A stretch of DNA of 64,000 nucleotides, taken from positions 23,695,036 through 23,759,035 of the forward strand of contig NC_092271.1 in NCBI RefSeq assembly GCF_036320965.1. The letters are read 5' to 3'. The notes under the pieces were generated by a model. It searched no databases. It was not told where the DNA came from and saw only the letters and a program-made list of their open reading frames with translations. A program made the translations under genes and the position numbers. Source of the stretch: Panulirus ornatus. Lineage: Eukaryota > Arthropoda > Malacostraca > Decapoda > Palinuridae. Position 1 is the first letter of the stretch. Each line of letters begins with the position of its first letter. This document shows positions 52,940 through 64,000 of this stretch, piece after piece.

Positions 52940-54489
52940 TGTATACTACACCAAACCCTCAAATCAAAGTTTGGTCCATATGCAGCTTGCAGCAAAATCA
53001 TTTAGAACATGTTTGCAAGAATGTGGCTTTGGCCTCTGATCTCAACCCCACTGAATGACTGGCAGGGTCACTCCAAAGCTCTGTAAGTTCATAATGGCTT
53101 CTTACTATTTGTTGGGTAGTAAAGGTAGATTTTCCTCTTAAGGATAAAAGAAACTTTTAAGAACCTAGTGTAAACATTTATGAATGTTGTAATTATAATA
53201 CTGAACACAAAATGTTATATTTTATAGTATTGCTTAAAACACACAAAATGTTGATCTTTGGTAGGAACCCAATATTTGTTGTATAAGTTCACATTCAAAA
53301 TTACTACTCTGATTAAAAAAATATATTTCAAATATGGATATGAACTGATAAAAATTATACAATGAAATTTCAAAACATTACTTAGATTTTAGAACTTTAA
53401 TGTGAATACTTTGGTTCTAAACACAAAATGCTCCTGACTAGACAAACTTTCCATCAGTAAACAGAGATGAGTATATAGTAAATAAACAAGGAAAAATGCT
53501 GTAGTTCTAATATGTGGATCAATATATAAATGGCTAAGATTACTATAGAGCCTCTTTAATGTATTTTTGCTTCATCATCTGTACAATTATTTACAGAATT
53601 AATCCTTATGTCATTATGGAATGCTATAGGAGAATATATGGCAGTTATGAATACCAATAACCCTCTTATCCTAGGAAGTAAAGTAATATCTCCAAATGAC
53701 AACAGTGTTTAGTTGATGATGCAGTAATTATATACAAACATTATATTCACATGCATTTCAATTGTATATGTTTTTACTAGCTAATACTATATATAAATAT
53801 ATTTATTTACATATTACAAGCTCTACCAAATACAAAACTTTTCCATATGGCTAAAGTAGCACAGACATTTTTAAAGCAGCCTAGAAACTGCAGAAGTCCC
53901 ATAAAAAGGGTTCTGGGCTTAACATAATGGGAGGCATAAAGTAATGGAAAATTGACACGCTACATTGTACCAAGCACCTCTCTCCTTTGAACTACTATTT
54001 TTCAAAAGAATAAAACTTCCCATTAGCATCTTACCGGATAACCTTTACATAACTGCATTGGTAAAAATAGTGACCACTCCAGCCAGCTAGCAATGGTAAG
54101 GTATTAATAAGAGGAAGGAATGAGTACTCGAATATCATAAAGGAAAAACAAAGAAACTTTGAAAAGAATATTGTGGACAAGGCATGAAAAAAATCCAAAA
54201 CTTTTCCATAAATTCACCACAAGCCAGTGAAAGAGCAGCTAATCAGGATAAAGGACTCGGAGGAAATAGTTGTTGAAGATGTTGTAAGGGTATGAGAAGG
54301 AAAAGATAACAAGTTCAAAAATGTTTTCAAAGTGGAAGACATTATAGCCCCACTAGTGAGATGAAAGGGAAATTATGTTTAAGAAATCACTGAGACATCT
54401 AGAAGTCACTGACAAATACTAATAGGTCTTGACCCATTACAAGTCGTGATGAAATTTCACAATGTGAAAAAAATACATGCACATACACT
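52940..54489. other. Intergenic, nothing recognised
   Basis: AT-rich sequence between the convergent nucleoside hydrolase and WDR37-like genes. No element blocks or coding frames seen. Confidence 0.4.
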
Positions 54490-54720
54490 ACATATCTATC
54501 TAATTGCTCCTAACATTTTGCCAAAAGGCAGGGCTACCACATACTGCTCATCACAAGAAAATCTAGAGTTACGAAGAATGAGCTGCATGACTCAAGTGTT
54601 GTCAAGTGTTACATATGACAAGCAAGGAGAAATTGTATGTTTGTGGACAGAATGCCAGCACTCCATATGTTAGTGAGGCAGAAAGAAAAGACAAACTGTC
54701 CACACCCACTGACATTCAAA
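54490..54720 (+). repeat. Interspersed repeat family R, copy 3 (partial)
   Basis: TTTTGCCAAAAGGCAGGGCT, AAATCTAGAGTTACGAAGAA, TGAGCTGCATGACTCAAGTG, GGAGAAATTGTATGTTTGTG and GAGGCAGAAAGAAAAGACA align with the middle of copies 1 and 2. Both ends are missing. Confidence 0.6.
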
Positions 54721-54999
54721 ATGCAAGTACAACCTTAAAGAACTCTCTTGTAAATGGCCCTTAAAACATATACATCTTCCATGCAAAACACTTTGGCCCA
54801 AAAGCAATCAAAGCACACATAGGTATCTTCAACTACTACTGCCTACACAACAAAATCATAAACATCTAGAAGCTTGATAACATAACAATCCTAAATCCCT
54901 CCAAGACCCCTACCTGTCCCTCTTCCTACACCCTATATCACTCCTGCCATTCATACTGAAATACCTTGAAAATCTGATCCAGAAAAAAAATCCAGTAAG

Positions 55000-55640
55000 A
55001 TGTCCCTTTCTCACTCCACAGCACGGCCTTAAACCCAATCATTCCACTTCTACACTGTGTACAGACCTCACACAATATACTTTGGATAGCTTCAACCAAT
55101 CACAAAATCACTCTCAAAATGTGCTTATGGCAACAGACATCAACATAGCATTTGACACTGCCACGAGACATACTTGACTAAACCCTTCTCAAAAATTATA
55201 AAATATCATTAACTAATTTTCTAATTGGCTGACAAGCCAGTTATTCACAAAGGCTTAACCTCTAAAATGGGGTTCTCTAAGGAGCAGTTCCTTCCTGAAC
55301 CCTCTTCAATCTCATTCTACAAAACCTCCCAAACACGCACTGTGAAAGTCCTCGTATGCAGATGAGCTCACAATCATATCACTATACCCTGACACTACTC
55401 ATGCAACAACAAACATGCAAGATTATGTCACAATTAGTAGAGTGGCTCATTCAAAAGAGAATGTCTACATCCCCACAGAAATACACTGTCACCATCTTGA
55501 CCATACAGACACAATTCCAACCTGAACCCTCCTGTACCCATTAATGGTCAACCAATCAGCAGACCTCTTACCATATAGGTATCAATTATAACACACATGA
55601 CATTTACTCCTCACATCATAAACATCAACACAGGAGCTTT
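55000..55640 (+). mobile_element. Jockey-like RT relic
   Basis: The + strand retains QHGLKPNHSTSTLCTDLTQY (RT block 3), LMATDINIAFDT (motif A), FSNWLTSQL, a GSLRSSSFLNPLQ motif B remnant, SYADELTIISLYPD (motif C YADE in place of YADD), NMQDYVT and TKKTSTSPQKYTVT-like sequence across several frames. Multiple stops. This is the RT half of the family whose C-terminal half is seen at 21110. Confidence 0.7.
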
Positions 55641-57526
55641 GCTGATCAAGGAAAGAAAAAAGCATTGTAAAGAAAGTCATCACACAGAATCTATAGGGAA
55701 ACAGCAGCCAGGCAGTTATGTATAAGACTTGACCACCCTATGTACACAGCAGAGGAAATATAAATTTCTCCAGTGATCTCTTGTGCTGCATGAAAAACAA
55801 TAATAAGTGACTGTCCTAAAAGTGGCTCTAATATCTATAGACAAATACAGAAAAGGCTTCAGTGAACTTTATATGCTTTTTCGAGGTTTCTGGGCATAAA
55901 ATTATTTTTTAGGCAGTCCTTTATAGGGTCTCACAATGAGAGAGACCTCTCCTAAGGGCCCTCAGTGTCACTATGAATATCTTTTCTATGACCCCATAAT
56001 CAATGTTATTTCATTCAGTAGTCTGCCATTTTGTCTCAAACTCTACAATAACCAGGATATTACTTATGCTCATTTCTTTAACTCTTCTTTCTTTCTTCTG
56101 ACATGGTTGTGAACTATACTTTTTCCATACAAAAAGCATTCCCCCTTTTTATACATCAAGTAAACTGCAACTGCTTTACTTGAAACAGCCAAACCAACCT
56201 GCCAAATTAAAGACTCCATACACCATTATGTACTGAATTTAAGTAACGACATGTACTTTAAAAACAATACAAACATATAGAGCTACTGAAATAAATGCAT
56301 CTTAAATCATGTATGCAGGTACTATTATATAATAGGTTGGCATAAGAGATGAAAAAAACCTTGAAACTTCAATTTGTGAAAAACAAAATTTTTATCTGAT
56401 CTACCTTTAAACCTTATTGCCTCATCATTTGACCTAATTTATATACAGCAAATGTAATTCCTCATATATTACTCTCTGTTTATATACCTCACATCCAAAT
56501 GCTTCCATAAGTACAAATAATAGTAAAAAAGAATTAAAGTACCTGTGCCTAATGGCTTCCTGTTGAAATATTCCCATATTTGGCTGGCACAAAGACCCAT
56601 TCAGAATGATACCACATATATGTACACTTCTATAAGTACAACAAAACTAATGAAACAGCAATGCATTCAATTACAGAACCTATACATATCAATATCCATC
56701 TATCTATCTATATATCTGATGCATATTATTAAGTCCAGTCCAGTGATTTCAAATCCGATTCAGGAATTAACTGTAAAATGAAGTTTCATATTTTCAAAAC
56801 TTTACCTCTTGAAATATAAAATGCTTTCAAAGCAATCCATGAAACACATCTGTAAATCTTTACAAAACATGGATAATTTTGCATCAGAATTATTACTGGC
56901 ATTCATAATCAACGTTACTTTCAGCATTCTACTCAAGGCTGAAACAAACACATCTGGAATGGCTGACATCTGGTACCCTGCATAATCACTGACTCCAACT
57001 TATGCATCTTATACTTTTCCATGTGACTCTCCATACATAATCTCTACATTATCAGGCCAAAGGAAACTACAGTTGTCACTATAAATAACATATCCTCAAT
57101 AAAAAGTCGAAAATAGGTGTTTTCCCCTGGTTAGTAGGGAGGATACTGTATTCCTAAGACCTTAATGGACAGGATTTACCACCAATATACAATGGAACCT
57201 TAGGCAATAGAGCAAACTGTATTCTTGACAATTAAATGGTCAAACAAGGTACAAAAATGACTCGTTTCATTACCTGTATGGAGAGGCAGTTGTAAGAAAA
57301 TCCATACAGAGATCTTGAGACAAAATATCAATGAACCAATTCTAAAAAATATTGACAATGTCATTCTATAATTATCATCCAAACATCAAGCAATTAATGA
57401 ATGAACCAGAGAACAGGTATTAACCACTTGACTTCATTTTTTTTAGTGGAATTATAATTAACTTGTGCATACTTCCATAAGTCAATACAACATATTTCTG
57501 TTAGACAAGCTAGTTTACCACATGTC
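55641..57526. other. Intergenic, nothing recognised
   Basis: AT-rich unique-looking sequence with a short (TCTA)n at about 56695-56716. No coding frame supported. Confidence 0.4.
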
Positions 57527-57814
57527 ATCTATGCCATGATATGAAAATCCTCTAAACTAGCAAAGGCTTTAATCTATCATGACAGTAAAATCCACATTAA
57601 AAACCAGCAATTAAATGCATTACATATTTTTTCATACTTGTTAGCTGTTTCCTGTGTTAGCAAGGTAGTGATCTATGCCATGATATGAAAATCCTCTAAA
57701 CTAGCAAAGGCTTTAATCTATCATGACAGTAAAATCCACATTAAAAACCAGCAATTAAATGCATTACATATTTTTTCATACTTGTTAGCTGTTTCCTGTG
57801 TTAGCAAGGTAGTG
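57527..57814. repeat. Exact 144-bp tandem duplication
   Basis: 57527-57670 and 57671-57814 are identical over 144 bp. The duplicated unit ends inside a LINE-A tail remnant (TTTCCTGTGTTAGCAAGGTA). Confidence 0.95.
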
Positions 57815-58075
57815 TCAGGAACAGCCAAAATATGGCCTCGCTTGCTTACATCCATTCTCTACTTAAGATGTATAATGCAATGAGACCAGAGCCCCCTATA
57901 CACAACCAGGCTCCAGAAACCTTTTCAGTGGTTTCCCCAACCCATTTTATATACTCTGGTTTATCCCACTGAAAGCACATCATCCCCTGTAAACCACAAT
58001 ACTCCAGTTCTCTCAATTTAATGCATGGCTTACACCCTCCTGTATGTTCAGGCCCTGAAAACATAAAGCATCATT
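57775..58075 (-). mobile_element. LINE-A 3' fragment, oldest-looking copy
   Basis: In reverse: the tail (TGTTAGCAAGGTAGTGTCAG), TCCATTCTCTACTTAAGATG, CACAACCAGGCTCCAGAAAC, GGTTTATCCCACTGAAAGCA and the end of the ORF region (CTCCTGTATGTTCAGGCCCT). The alternating tract of the 3' UTR is missing. Highly diverged. Confidence 0.6.
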
Positions 58076-59073
58076 TCATCCATATAAATATACTATTACT
58101 TATAGTTTATCAACTCATCAATATAGAAAAAAAAATTTCTATCCAATTTCAGAAATTTATCCCAAGTTAACCTAAAACTACTGTTCCTTAAGACACTTCC
58201 CACTTTCCATAAAGCTGCAACCTTCTAGCTGGAGTAAGTCAGATAAAGCAAAAGGTCCTTTAAGTGGCAAACAGATCCTGTAGCATATGCCATGTACCAA
58301 GCCAAGACTCCAAACCTATTTTTTTAGGCCGACAGTGTAGAATACTATGATACTATACTCAAACTAATCCATCAATATGATTTACTCTGATACAATGATC
58401 ATTACATAGCTTTTGTAATATAAAAAAAATCAAATGATGTCCACTTTCTGTTTGCTTTCATCTCATTTACTCCTTGTCCCATTACAATTTACCTACTCTC
58501 ACTCCAAGTTTGTCTTGCCTTCCTGGGATACAAGTCTTAAAAAACTGCACTAGGGACATCTGATAAAATATCCTCAAATACAAAAACCTTACATGAAGGT
58601 AGTATTATAATACTAAGTATTGGACTAGCAGACCCTTTTTGCTATCAATTGTTGTTCCTATCACACTTGCATATTTATGAATCTTCAAAGGGTTGTACAT
58701 GTGCCATTCACACAAAGTATTAATTGATATTAAATAAAAAAATAACCAAAATAATTTCTGCTCTTCATTGTGTCAAACTCCTGAACAACTCAATATACTG
58801 TATGGAGACAGTCAAATAATAAACACAACATGGATTAAAATTAAATTTTTCATATTTTTCAAAAAGAATCATCAAAACAACTTACCACATCATTAGCCCT
58901 ACCATGGCAATACAAAATTAGGTGAGCACATTAAACCTACCTAGGTAGAGCTGGCTTAATTCACTGAAGTGAACTAGTTCACAAAAATAGGCCAACTTCA
59001 GAGGAGTGGACCATTATAAGTAAACTACTGTAACTTAAAGTGAGCTATCTTAAGCTCTGTGTTGAGTAAATAC
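58076..59073. other. Probable 3' UTR and downstream flank of the WDR37-like gene (- strand)
   Basis: Directly downstream of the WDR37-like stop codon on the - strand. AT-rich, no recognised element. I could not pick a polyadenylation signal with confidence. Confidence 0.35.
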
Positions 59074-59208
59074 TCAGTCCTTGCCTTCCTTAAAGGAATG
59101 TATCGACCAACCATACACAACACGATCAAAACCAGCTGTGAAGAGATTGCAGCGTGCTCCCATGGAATCCTCTCCCCAAGCCACACTGCACACCATACGA
59201 CGATGACA
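59074..59208 (-). CDS. WDR37: WDR37-like protein, terminal exon
   Basis: Acceptor TTTTTTTGCTTAG on the - strand, 135 nt, phase 0: [33 protein letters not shown], then SFKEGKD and TGA (59076-59074). This is the last WD repeat of WDR37 (vertebrate counterpart HRRMV...W.ED...CNLFTCGFDR...GW), known as the C-terminus of that family. The Trp-containing WD-repeat end (GWSI) is intact. Confidence 0.88.
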   Translation of the reverse strand, partial: CHRRMVCSVAWGEDSMGARCNLFTAGFDRVVYGWSIHSFKEGKD

Positions 59209-59849
59209 CTAAGCAAAAAAAAATAATATTTTGGTATACATCTCATTCATAACCATGTGTATACAGTGCCAAAACATTTATTTCAGCCTAAGAAAAATAT
59301 CTATAGCCTGGTACTTACTGGACTAAATCCTGCATTTGAAGATAGATATAAGTAATCTCTTCCCATAATTAAAACTATTTCTAGATTTCACTCATCCCAT
59401 TACTAGGTACAAAACAATAATGCTCAAGATCTATGTAACAAAACTATAACTTTCTTATCACATGAGAGATATATTCAGCATGTTTACAATGTATCAGATG
59501 AGGTAAATATAATGAGAAGTAGCATGTTCTAAGATGAGAAAGTAAAACAGGTATATACTTGAGATTAATGATAGGGATCTGAGAAGGAAGAATGGATAAA
59601 GAAAGAATGAGGTGGAAAAAAGAAAACATCTAATCATTGTAGCTCAAAATTAAGTGAGAAATCATAATGATGCTGAATGTAATCAATAATATTGAACATT
59701 ATCATAAGAAAAAAAGCATGAAAAAATCCTATATGATAATCTAGCACTACTATGGCAGAGGTCAATCCTCTGAATGGGGCCAGAAAATCAATTGCTTATG
59801 CAACGTATAAGTTACACACATTGTTATTTTGCTGTACATTTTCCCTTAC
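59209..59849. other. WDR37-like intron
   Basis: 641-bp intron between the last two coding exons, bounded by GT (59849-59848 on the + strand numbering, read in reverse) and the acceptor at 59210-59209. No repeat recognised. Confidence 0.6.
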
Positions 59850-60026
59850 CTGTCTATTACTTCGTGGCAACCGAGCAAGGCGATTTCCAGTTAGGTCATA
59901 AAGACGAACATGACGATTGTCATGAGGGATGGCAATGACATTGGTGGATGAGACAGCTAAGCGATTCACTGGTGAATCAAGACGGATAGTTGCAAGTGGT
60001 GACCGCATATTTTTTACATCCCAGAC
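59850..60026 (-). CDS. WDR37: WDR37-like protein, penultimate coding exon
   Basis: 177 nt, phase 0 on both sides, acceptor CTCCTTCAG, donor AGACAG|GTAAGG. Encodes VWDVKNMRSPLATIRLDSPV, then NRLAVSS, VIAIPHDNRHVRLYDLTGNR and LARLPRSNRQ. VWDxKNMRSPxATIRxDSxVNR and IALPHDNRQVRLxDxxGxRLARLPRS are diagnostic of WDR37, a WD40-repeat protein that in vertebrates partners PACS1/PACS2. Confidence 0.93.
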
Positions 60027-60539
60027 CTGAAGGAGTCAAAAAAAGTTTATATATCTACAATCAAAGTGTTGATTACTTTCCTCCTATCCAATGCCACAAC
60101 CCAAGAACTAATCATCATATGTCATATCATTTCTTTGACTGTTTATGTAAGAAGTGCATGTCAGCAAAAGTTCATTTGTCTGAAAAGAAACAACTGGTAA
60201 AAACTGCATCACACTACAGTACATTCTAATACCTGCTCATGGTAAGGTGCCTGAGGACTGACAAAATGCATATACAAGCAACAGTGGCAAAAACAAGTAA
60301 CTACCTAAAATCAGACAAGACTGCCTCACCAACATGTGACACATATCTTTACAATGCTGATGAAGTATTGTTAGTTCAGGATCTAAAAAAACATCATGCC
60401 TGGAACTGATCTAATCAAGTTTTCTCATCTTTTCTAGTCTTTTATTCTAATTTTGCATAAGCTCTGGATGGAAAGATAATCAATACTGTTTAAACTGTTA
60501 TACATTTACTGAGAAGGTAATGGGTCCAGTATGGAGACC

Positions 60540-61900
60540 TACCTACCTACCCCACAGCACTCAGGAAGCTATGTCCATCTGGATACGTCCACCAAGCAAG
60601 ACCATAGGTCATAAAGTGTTGTGATGTTGAGGGTGTGTATGTGGGGAGAGTGCAAAGCAACTAAGCAATAAGTGTTCAGTGTTTTCATTGTGTTAGTTTC
60701 ATCATAGGCATGAGGGGTCTTGAGATTTGTTATACTGGTGTTTGTATTGGGATAAATGATGTCCAGAGTGTCCTTTGTGGCTCTGTAATCCTTTTGCACC
60801 ACCACTCACAGGATGAGCATGGGATGCACAATAAATATTTAGTGTTGGTATTACCGGCACAAATCATATCAAATCAAAGTTTAGACAAGAAGTGTAACAC
60901 ATATATATATATATATCTGGGGAGTGTAATTTCAAATATATGTCAGATGGGGTGGATTTTAAGTCCAAGTTGGGTGGTAGGGTTGTTCAAACCTTGTCAG
61001 GTTATTTCAGTGTTTTTTTACAGCATGTTTTGTCAGTGCTATATGTTGGGGTGGGGGGACCTGTGAGTAGAGTTTGTTGAAGTGTGAAGCAAGGGTAAGC
61101 CTTTTATTTCTACTATGGTGTTGAGAAGAAATGAGTGCCAAACACATTGAGGTAGGACTGTATTGGGAGGCTCTATTTTGTGTGTGGGTATTGACAGAGT
61201 TCTTGCTGTTGATAGACAGGCAGTGACTGTTCTATATGGTTTGTTTCTCTGTTATATTTGTTTTGAACAAGATGGACGGCCAGGCAGGTGAAGCATAGTT
61301 AAGAAAGGAGCAGATGAACTGCCTGTAGGGGATACTAAGGGATTCTATTTCTTACTAAATTTGGTACCAGCCAGTCATCTGAGGGCATTTAGTGGTCTGC
61401 TGATTTTGTGCTGATGTTTGTGGTGTGGGGAACGAATGTCATGCGTGTGTCATATGTGACACTCAGTATAGCTGGCATTTAGTTGAGTGGGAGCAATGGG
61501 CCATTCAAGGTGTACGAAGTGTGCAGTTTGGATTCATATCTGTATGGGATAAAATGAGTGGCTGATGACTTCTGTGGAGATGCAGGAATTCTGTTCTAGG
61601 TGAGTCACTTTTCTAATGGTGCAAAGCAGTTTTCTATGTATCTTGTTTGTGTCAGGGTTGTGATGTAATTGTAAGGTAGTTTGCATATATGAGAAAAACT
61701 ACAGACAGTGGTCTGCAAGAAGAAATGGGGGGGTCATACAGGAAGAGACTGAAGAGGGTTGGAGAAAAAAACTCCTCCATAGTGGACTCTACTGTAAAGC
61801 TTCATTAAGGGTTTTGAAGGTGAGGGCTTTGTGAACGACTCTGGCTTGATGGCCAACTATGAAACTAGACAAACCACTTTTTGTCATTGTTGTGGAAAGT
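60540..61900 (-). mobile_element. Jockey-like RT relic in the WDR37-like intron
   Basis: The - strand, across frames, shows TVESTMEEFFSPTLFSLFLY (motif B/after), LSVVFLIYANYLTI (degraded YADD region), NPNCTLRTP, HSFPTPQTSAQNQQTTKCPQ and a KFVRNRIP-like segment. Parts recur at 36590-36970 and 46400-46740 in the same orientation, which groups the three as one family. No functional frame. The left limit is approximate. Confidence 0.55.
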
Positions 61901-63322
61901 GGTGTTAAGTATCTTTTGTGTGAGGATGTTTTGATGTAAAAAGTTATTTTCATTTCTATTACCACTAGTACTGTGTGGGAGGGTACTGTGGTTGGTTGAG
62001 GCCATACAGAATATGTTGTGTGAAGTTTGTGGTGAAATGATATAAAGTGAACCCTCGATTTAATGGATTCTGATTTGATGGACCAGGCAAATAATAATAC
62101 ATTAATCAATAATAATTTTTAAAAAATTTATAAATGCCACACCGGGTGCATTTCATATTGCACTTGTTTTCGGTAGCATGGGGTATACTCACTTTGTTTC
62201 GGTCTCAGTCTGCTTCATGCTATCTTGTGGTCAGGTTGTATACTGAGAACTGTGGCTATTAAATAATTTTGCAAGCCTTACAATTCAAAATGGCATGAAG
62301 TGATAGAGGAGTTAAAAGAAAGTTTGTGAACTGTATATTGTAGTACTGTATACTGTATTAAAAAATGGCCCATAGGAAACATTTAACAGACTTTCAGCAT
62401 TGACAGACACCCCCTTCCCCCAATTAGTCTAATAAATTGAGGGTGTACTGTACAACCTCAAGGATCTAAGACGATAACATAATACTTTGTACTATGATGA
62501 TTTAAAATTGGGGATCTACTCATCTTTGTAATGAAGTTAGACATACATTTCTGGTGGTAAAGGACTAGTTTTACCTATCTTGGTTTCCACTCCAACCTCA
62601 TCAAAAATCTGCTGCTAATTACTGATAGAACTGGACACAGTAAGATTATCAATAATCATGGCAATACTTACGATGTCTTTACAGTGCTGTGTACATGTGA
62701 TTTTCATTTGTTTAATACATTCACTGGGCTACATTCTTTTTCATATCCTTCTTCATTAGAAAAAAAACTGTGTTAACAGATAAAAATGATATTTGCCTTA
62801 ATCACCTAGCACACTCACTTCTACCATCAAATTTTGTTCCTCTCTCTCTTTGTCTAGGGATAAGGCCTCAATCATGACCACAGGAAAATAGAATACCATT
62901 TCATTATCAATTTTATACAACCTCCACATCACTGTGAAAACTTTTGAGGTTTGCAAAGAGAAAAGGATCACTACTTTGATCACAGTTGTTAATGAATACA
63001 AATTTATGAGGACATTAAAATCTTGCACATCACGACAAAAATAATAATAATCAATTTAGGGCAGATGAACATCTATTTTACAGTCATATCACACAAAGCT
63101 CAAGAGTATTTCCTAAAGGTATTAATCAGACTAGTTACTTATGTTTTCATTTAGTTTAAAATCTGTAGTATATATAAAATACAAGTGATAAACATTCTCT
63201 GCTCATTTGACTGGGACTAACTACAAGACAATATTCAGGGACATATATTCGCTAACTCAATCAGGTCTGCAACTACCAAATTACTGAGCAAGACAGGGCA
63301 AAAACACATAAAATAAACTAAC
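61901..63322. other. WDR37-like intron remainder
   Basis: AT-rich intron without further recognised elements. Confidence 0.5.
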
Positions 63323-63392
63323 CTTAACGCTGCGATCATCTGAGCCAGACACTACTTTGTCTTCTCTCGTAAAGCAAACTGATGTCACACTT
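63323..63392 (-). CDS. WDR37: WDR37-like protein, third-last coding exon
   Basis: 70 nt, acceptor ATTGCAG, donor TTAAG|GTTAGT. Reads SVTSVCFTREDKVVSGSDDR, then SVK, and joins in phase to VWDVKN of the next exon, giving the classic WD-repeat end GSDDRSVKVWD. It begins with one base of a split codon, so more exons lie to the right, outside the window. Confidence 0.9.
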
Positions 63393-64000
63393 CTGCAATA
63401 AAAAGGCAAATTCTAATAAGACATAAGTAATAAGAGGTGGAAGTATCATATCAAAATCTGACTAATGATATGGTGCAAAGAGATATGCTGTGCTTGATAT
63501 CACGAAAGAAAATATTAAGCAAAGAGTAAAATTCCACAAGAATGCTTATGTTATGAACTGACTAACCACAAGAATGCTTATGTTATGAACTGACTAAAAA
63601 TGTCACTCAAGGCTTTTACTACCAAATACATACTCATTTCAACAGAAAATGAATAATGTTACTGACAACAAAATATTACAGCTTGCTGACTCCCAAATGT
63701 TGCTCATTGTGAAATACACAAAAGATCCATGTCATTCACAGTTTTGACAAATAAACCTCAACTCTATGAAGTGAAAGACATTTCAGATGAGGATGCAATA
63801 AGAATGATTTGGGATCAAATGCAGAGCAAGAATACAGAAACAAGTCACAAGGACAACTGATGGTCTGGAGCATTTGAACTACCATGACCAGGTGAAATAA
63901 CTTAAATCTACAGACTACAACAAATGAGGAGACATACATGGAAATATATAACCAGCAGCAAACAGAAGACATAAAGAGCAATGTTTTAAACCAGGTAGCA
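63393..64000. other. WDR37-like intron running off the window
   Basis: No further WDR37-like exon found up to the right edge. Contains the 32-bp tandem pair listed next. Confidence 0.4.
63534..63597. repeat. Exact 32-bp tandem duplication
   Basis: 63534-63565 and 63566-63597 are identical, with unit CCACAAGAATGCTTATG followed by TTATGAACTGACTAA. Confidence 0.95.

Noticed and set aside
1..64000. CRISPR arrays, operons, ribosome binding sites, bacterial insertion sequences
   Set aside because: The window is eukaryotic: split genes with GT/AG introns, poly-A-tailed retroelements and large microsatellites. The direct repeats found are tandem duplications or transposon copies without regular unique spacers.

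Overview
The window is eukaryotic nuclear DNA, most likely from a decapod crustacean. Protein-coding exons are short and separated by kilobase introns with GT/AG borders. Most of the sequence is non-coding and AT-rich. The middle is packed with non-LTR retrotransposon copies, short retroelements and (TA)n arrays. The species-group call is an inference from the repeat style and from having a nucleoside hydrolase beside an animal WDR37; no species is claimed.

Host genes. (1) A nucleoside hydrolase gene on the + strand, coding from 35013 to 52589: seven exons rebuilt here with consistent phases encode 341 residues with the DTDxGxDD metal site and the other family motifs. (2) The last three coding exons of a WDR37-like WD40 gene on the - strand (63392 down to 59074); the rest lies beyond the right edge. 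(3) A phase-consistent chain of five putative + strand exons (11340 to 28496) ending in a stop codon, product not recognised. (4) One or two putative 3' exons of an unrecognised gene at the left edge (to 999). (5) A frameshifted - strand relic near 25.6-26.2 kb with a Kazal-like cysteine pattern reminiscent of organic anion transporters, plus a neighbouring unassigned ORF.

Mobile DNA. One non-LTR retrotransposon family (called LINE-A here) supplies about 20 pieces, with its reverse transcriptase intact over up to about 530 codons (47761-49342). Several copies are nearly identical, which points to recent activity. A short element of about 225 bp (called SR-1 here) occurs about 14 times. SR-1 and LINE-A share a 3' end that folds into the same stem-loop, so SR-1 is probably mobilised by LINE-A. 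Perfect 12-bp target-site duplications fix the ends of one copy of each. Most young copies abut (TA)n tracts. Older layers are a CR1/Perere-like RT relic (28.5-29.9 kb), Jockey-like RT relics (21.1, 36.6, 46.4, 51.2, 55.0 and 60.5-61.9 kb), a second RT family at 32.9-33.2 kb, a tRNA-like SINE pair (20.3-20.9 kb) and an unclassified repeat of about 600 bp in three copies.

Layout: 0-12 kb, left gene end and sparse old repeats; 12-19 kb, LINE-A cluster with a striking palindrome; 19-28 kb, mostly unique sequence with the putative unknown gene and the relic; 28-35 kb, RT relics and a clean LINE-A insertion; 35-52.6 kb, the nucleoside hydrolase gene, whose two largest introns are filled with LINE-A and SR-1; 52.6-64 kb, quieter sequence and the 3' end of the WDR37-like gene.
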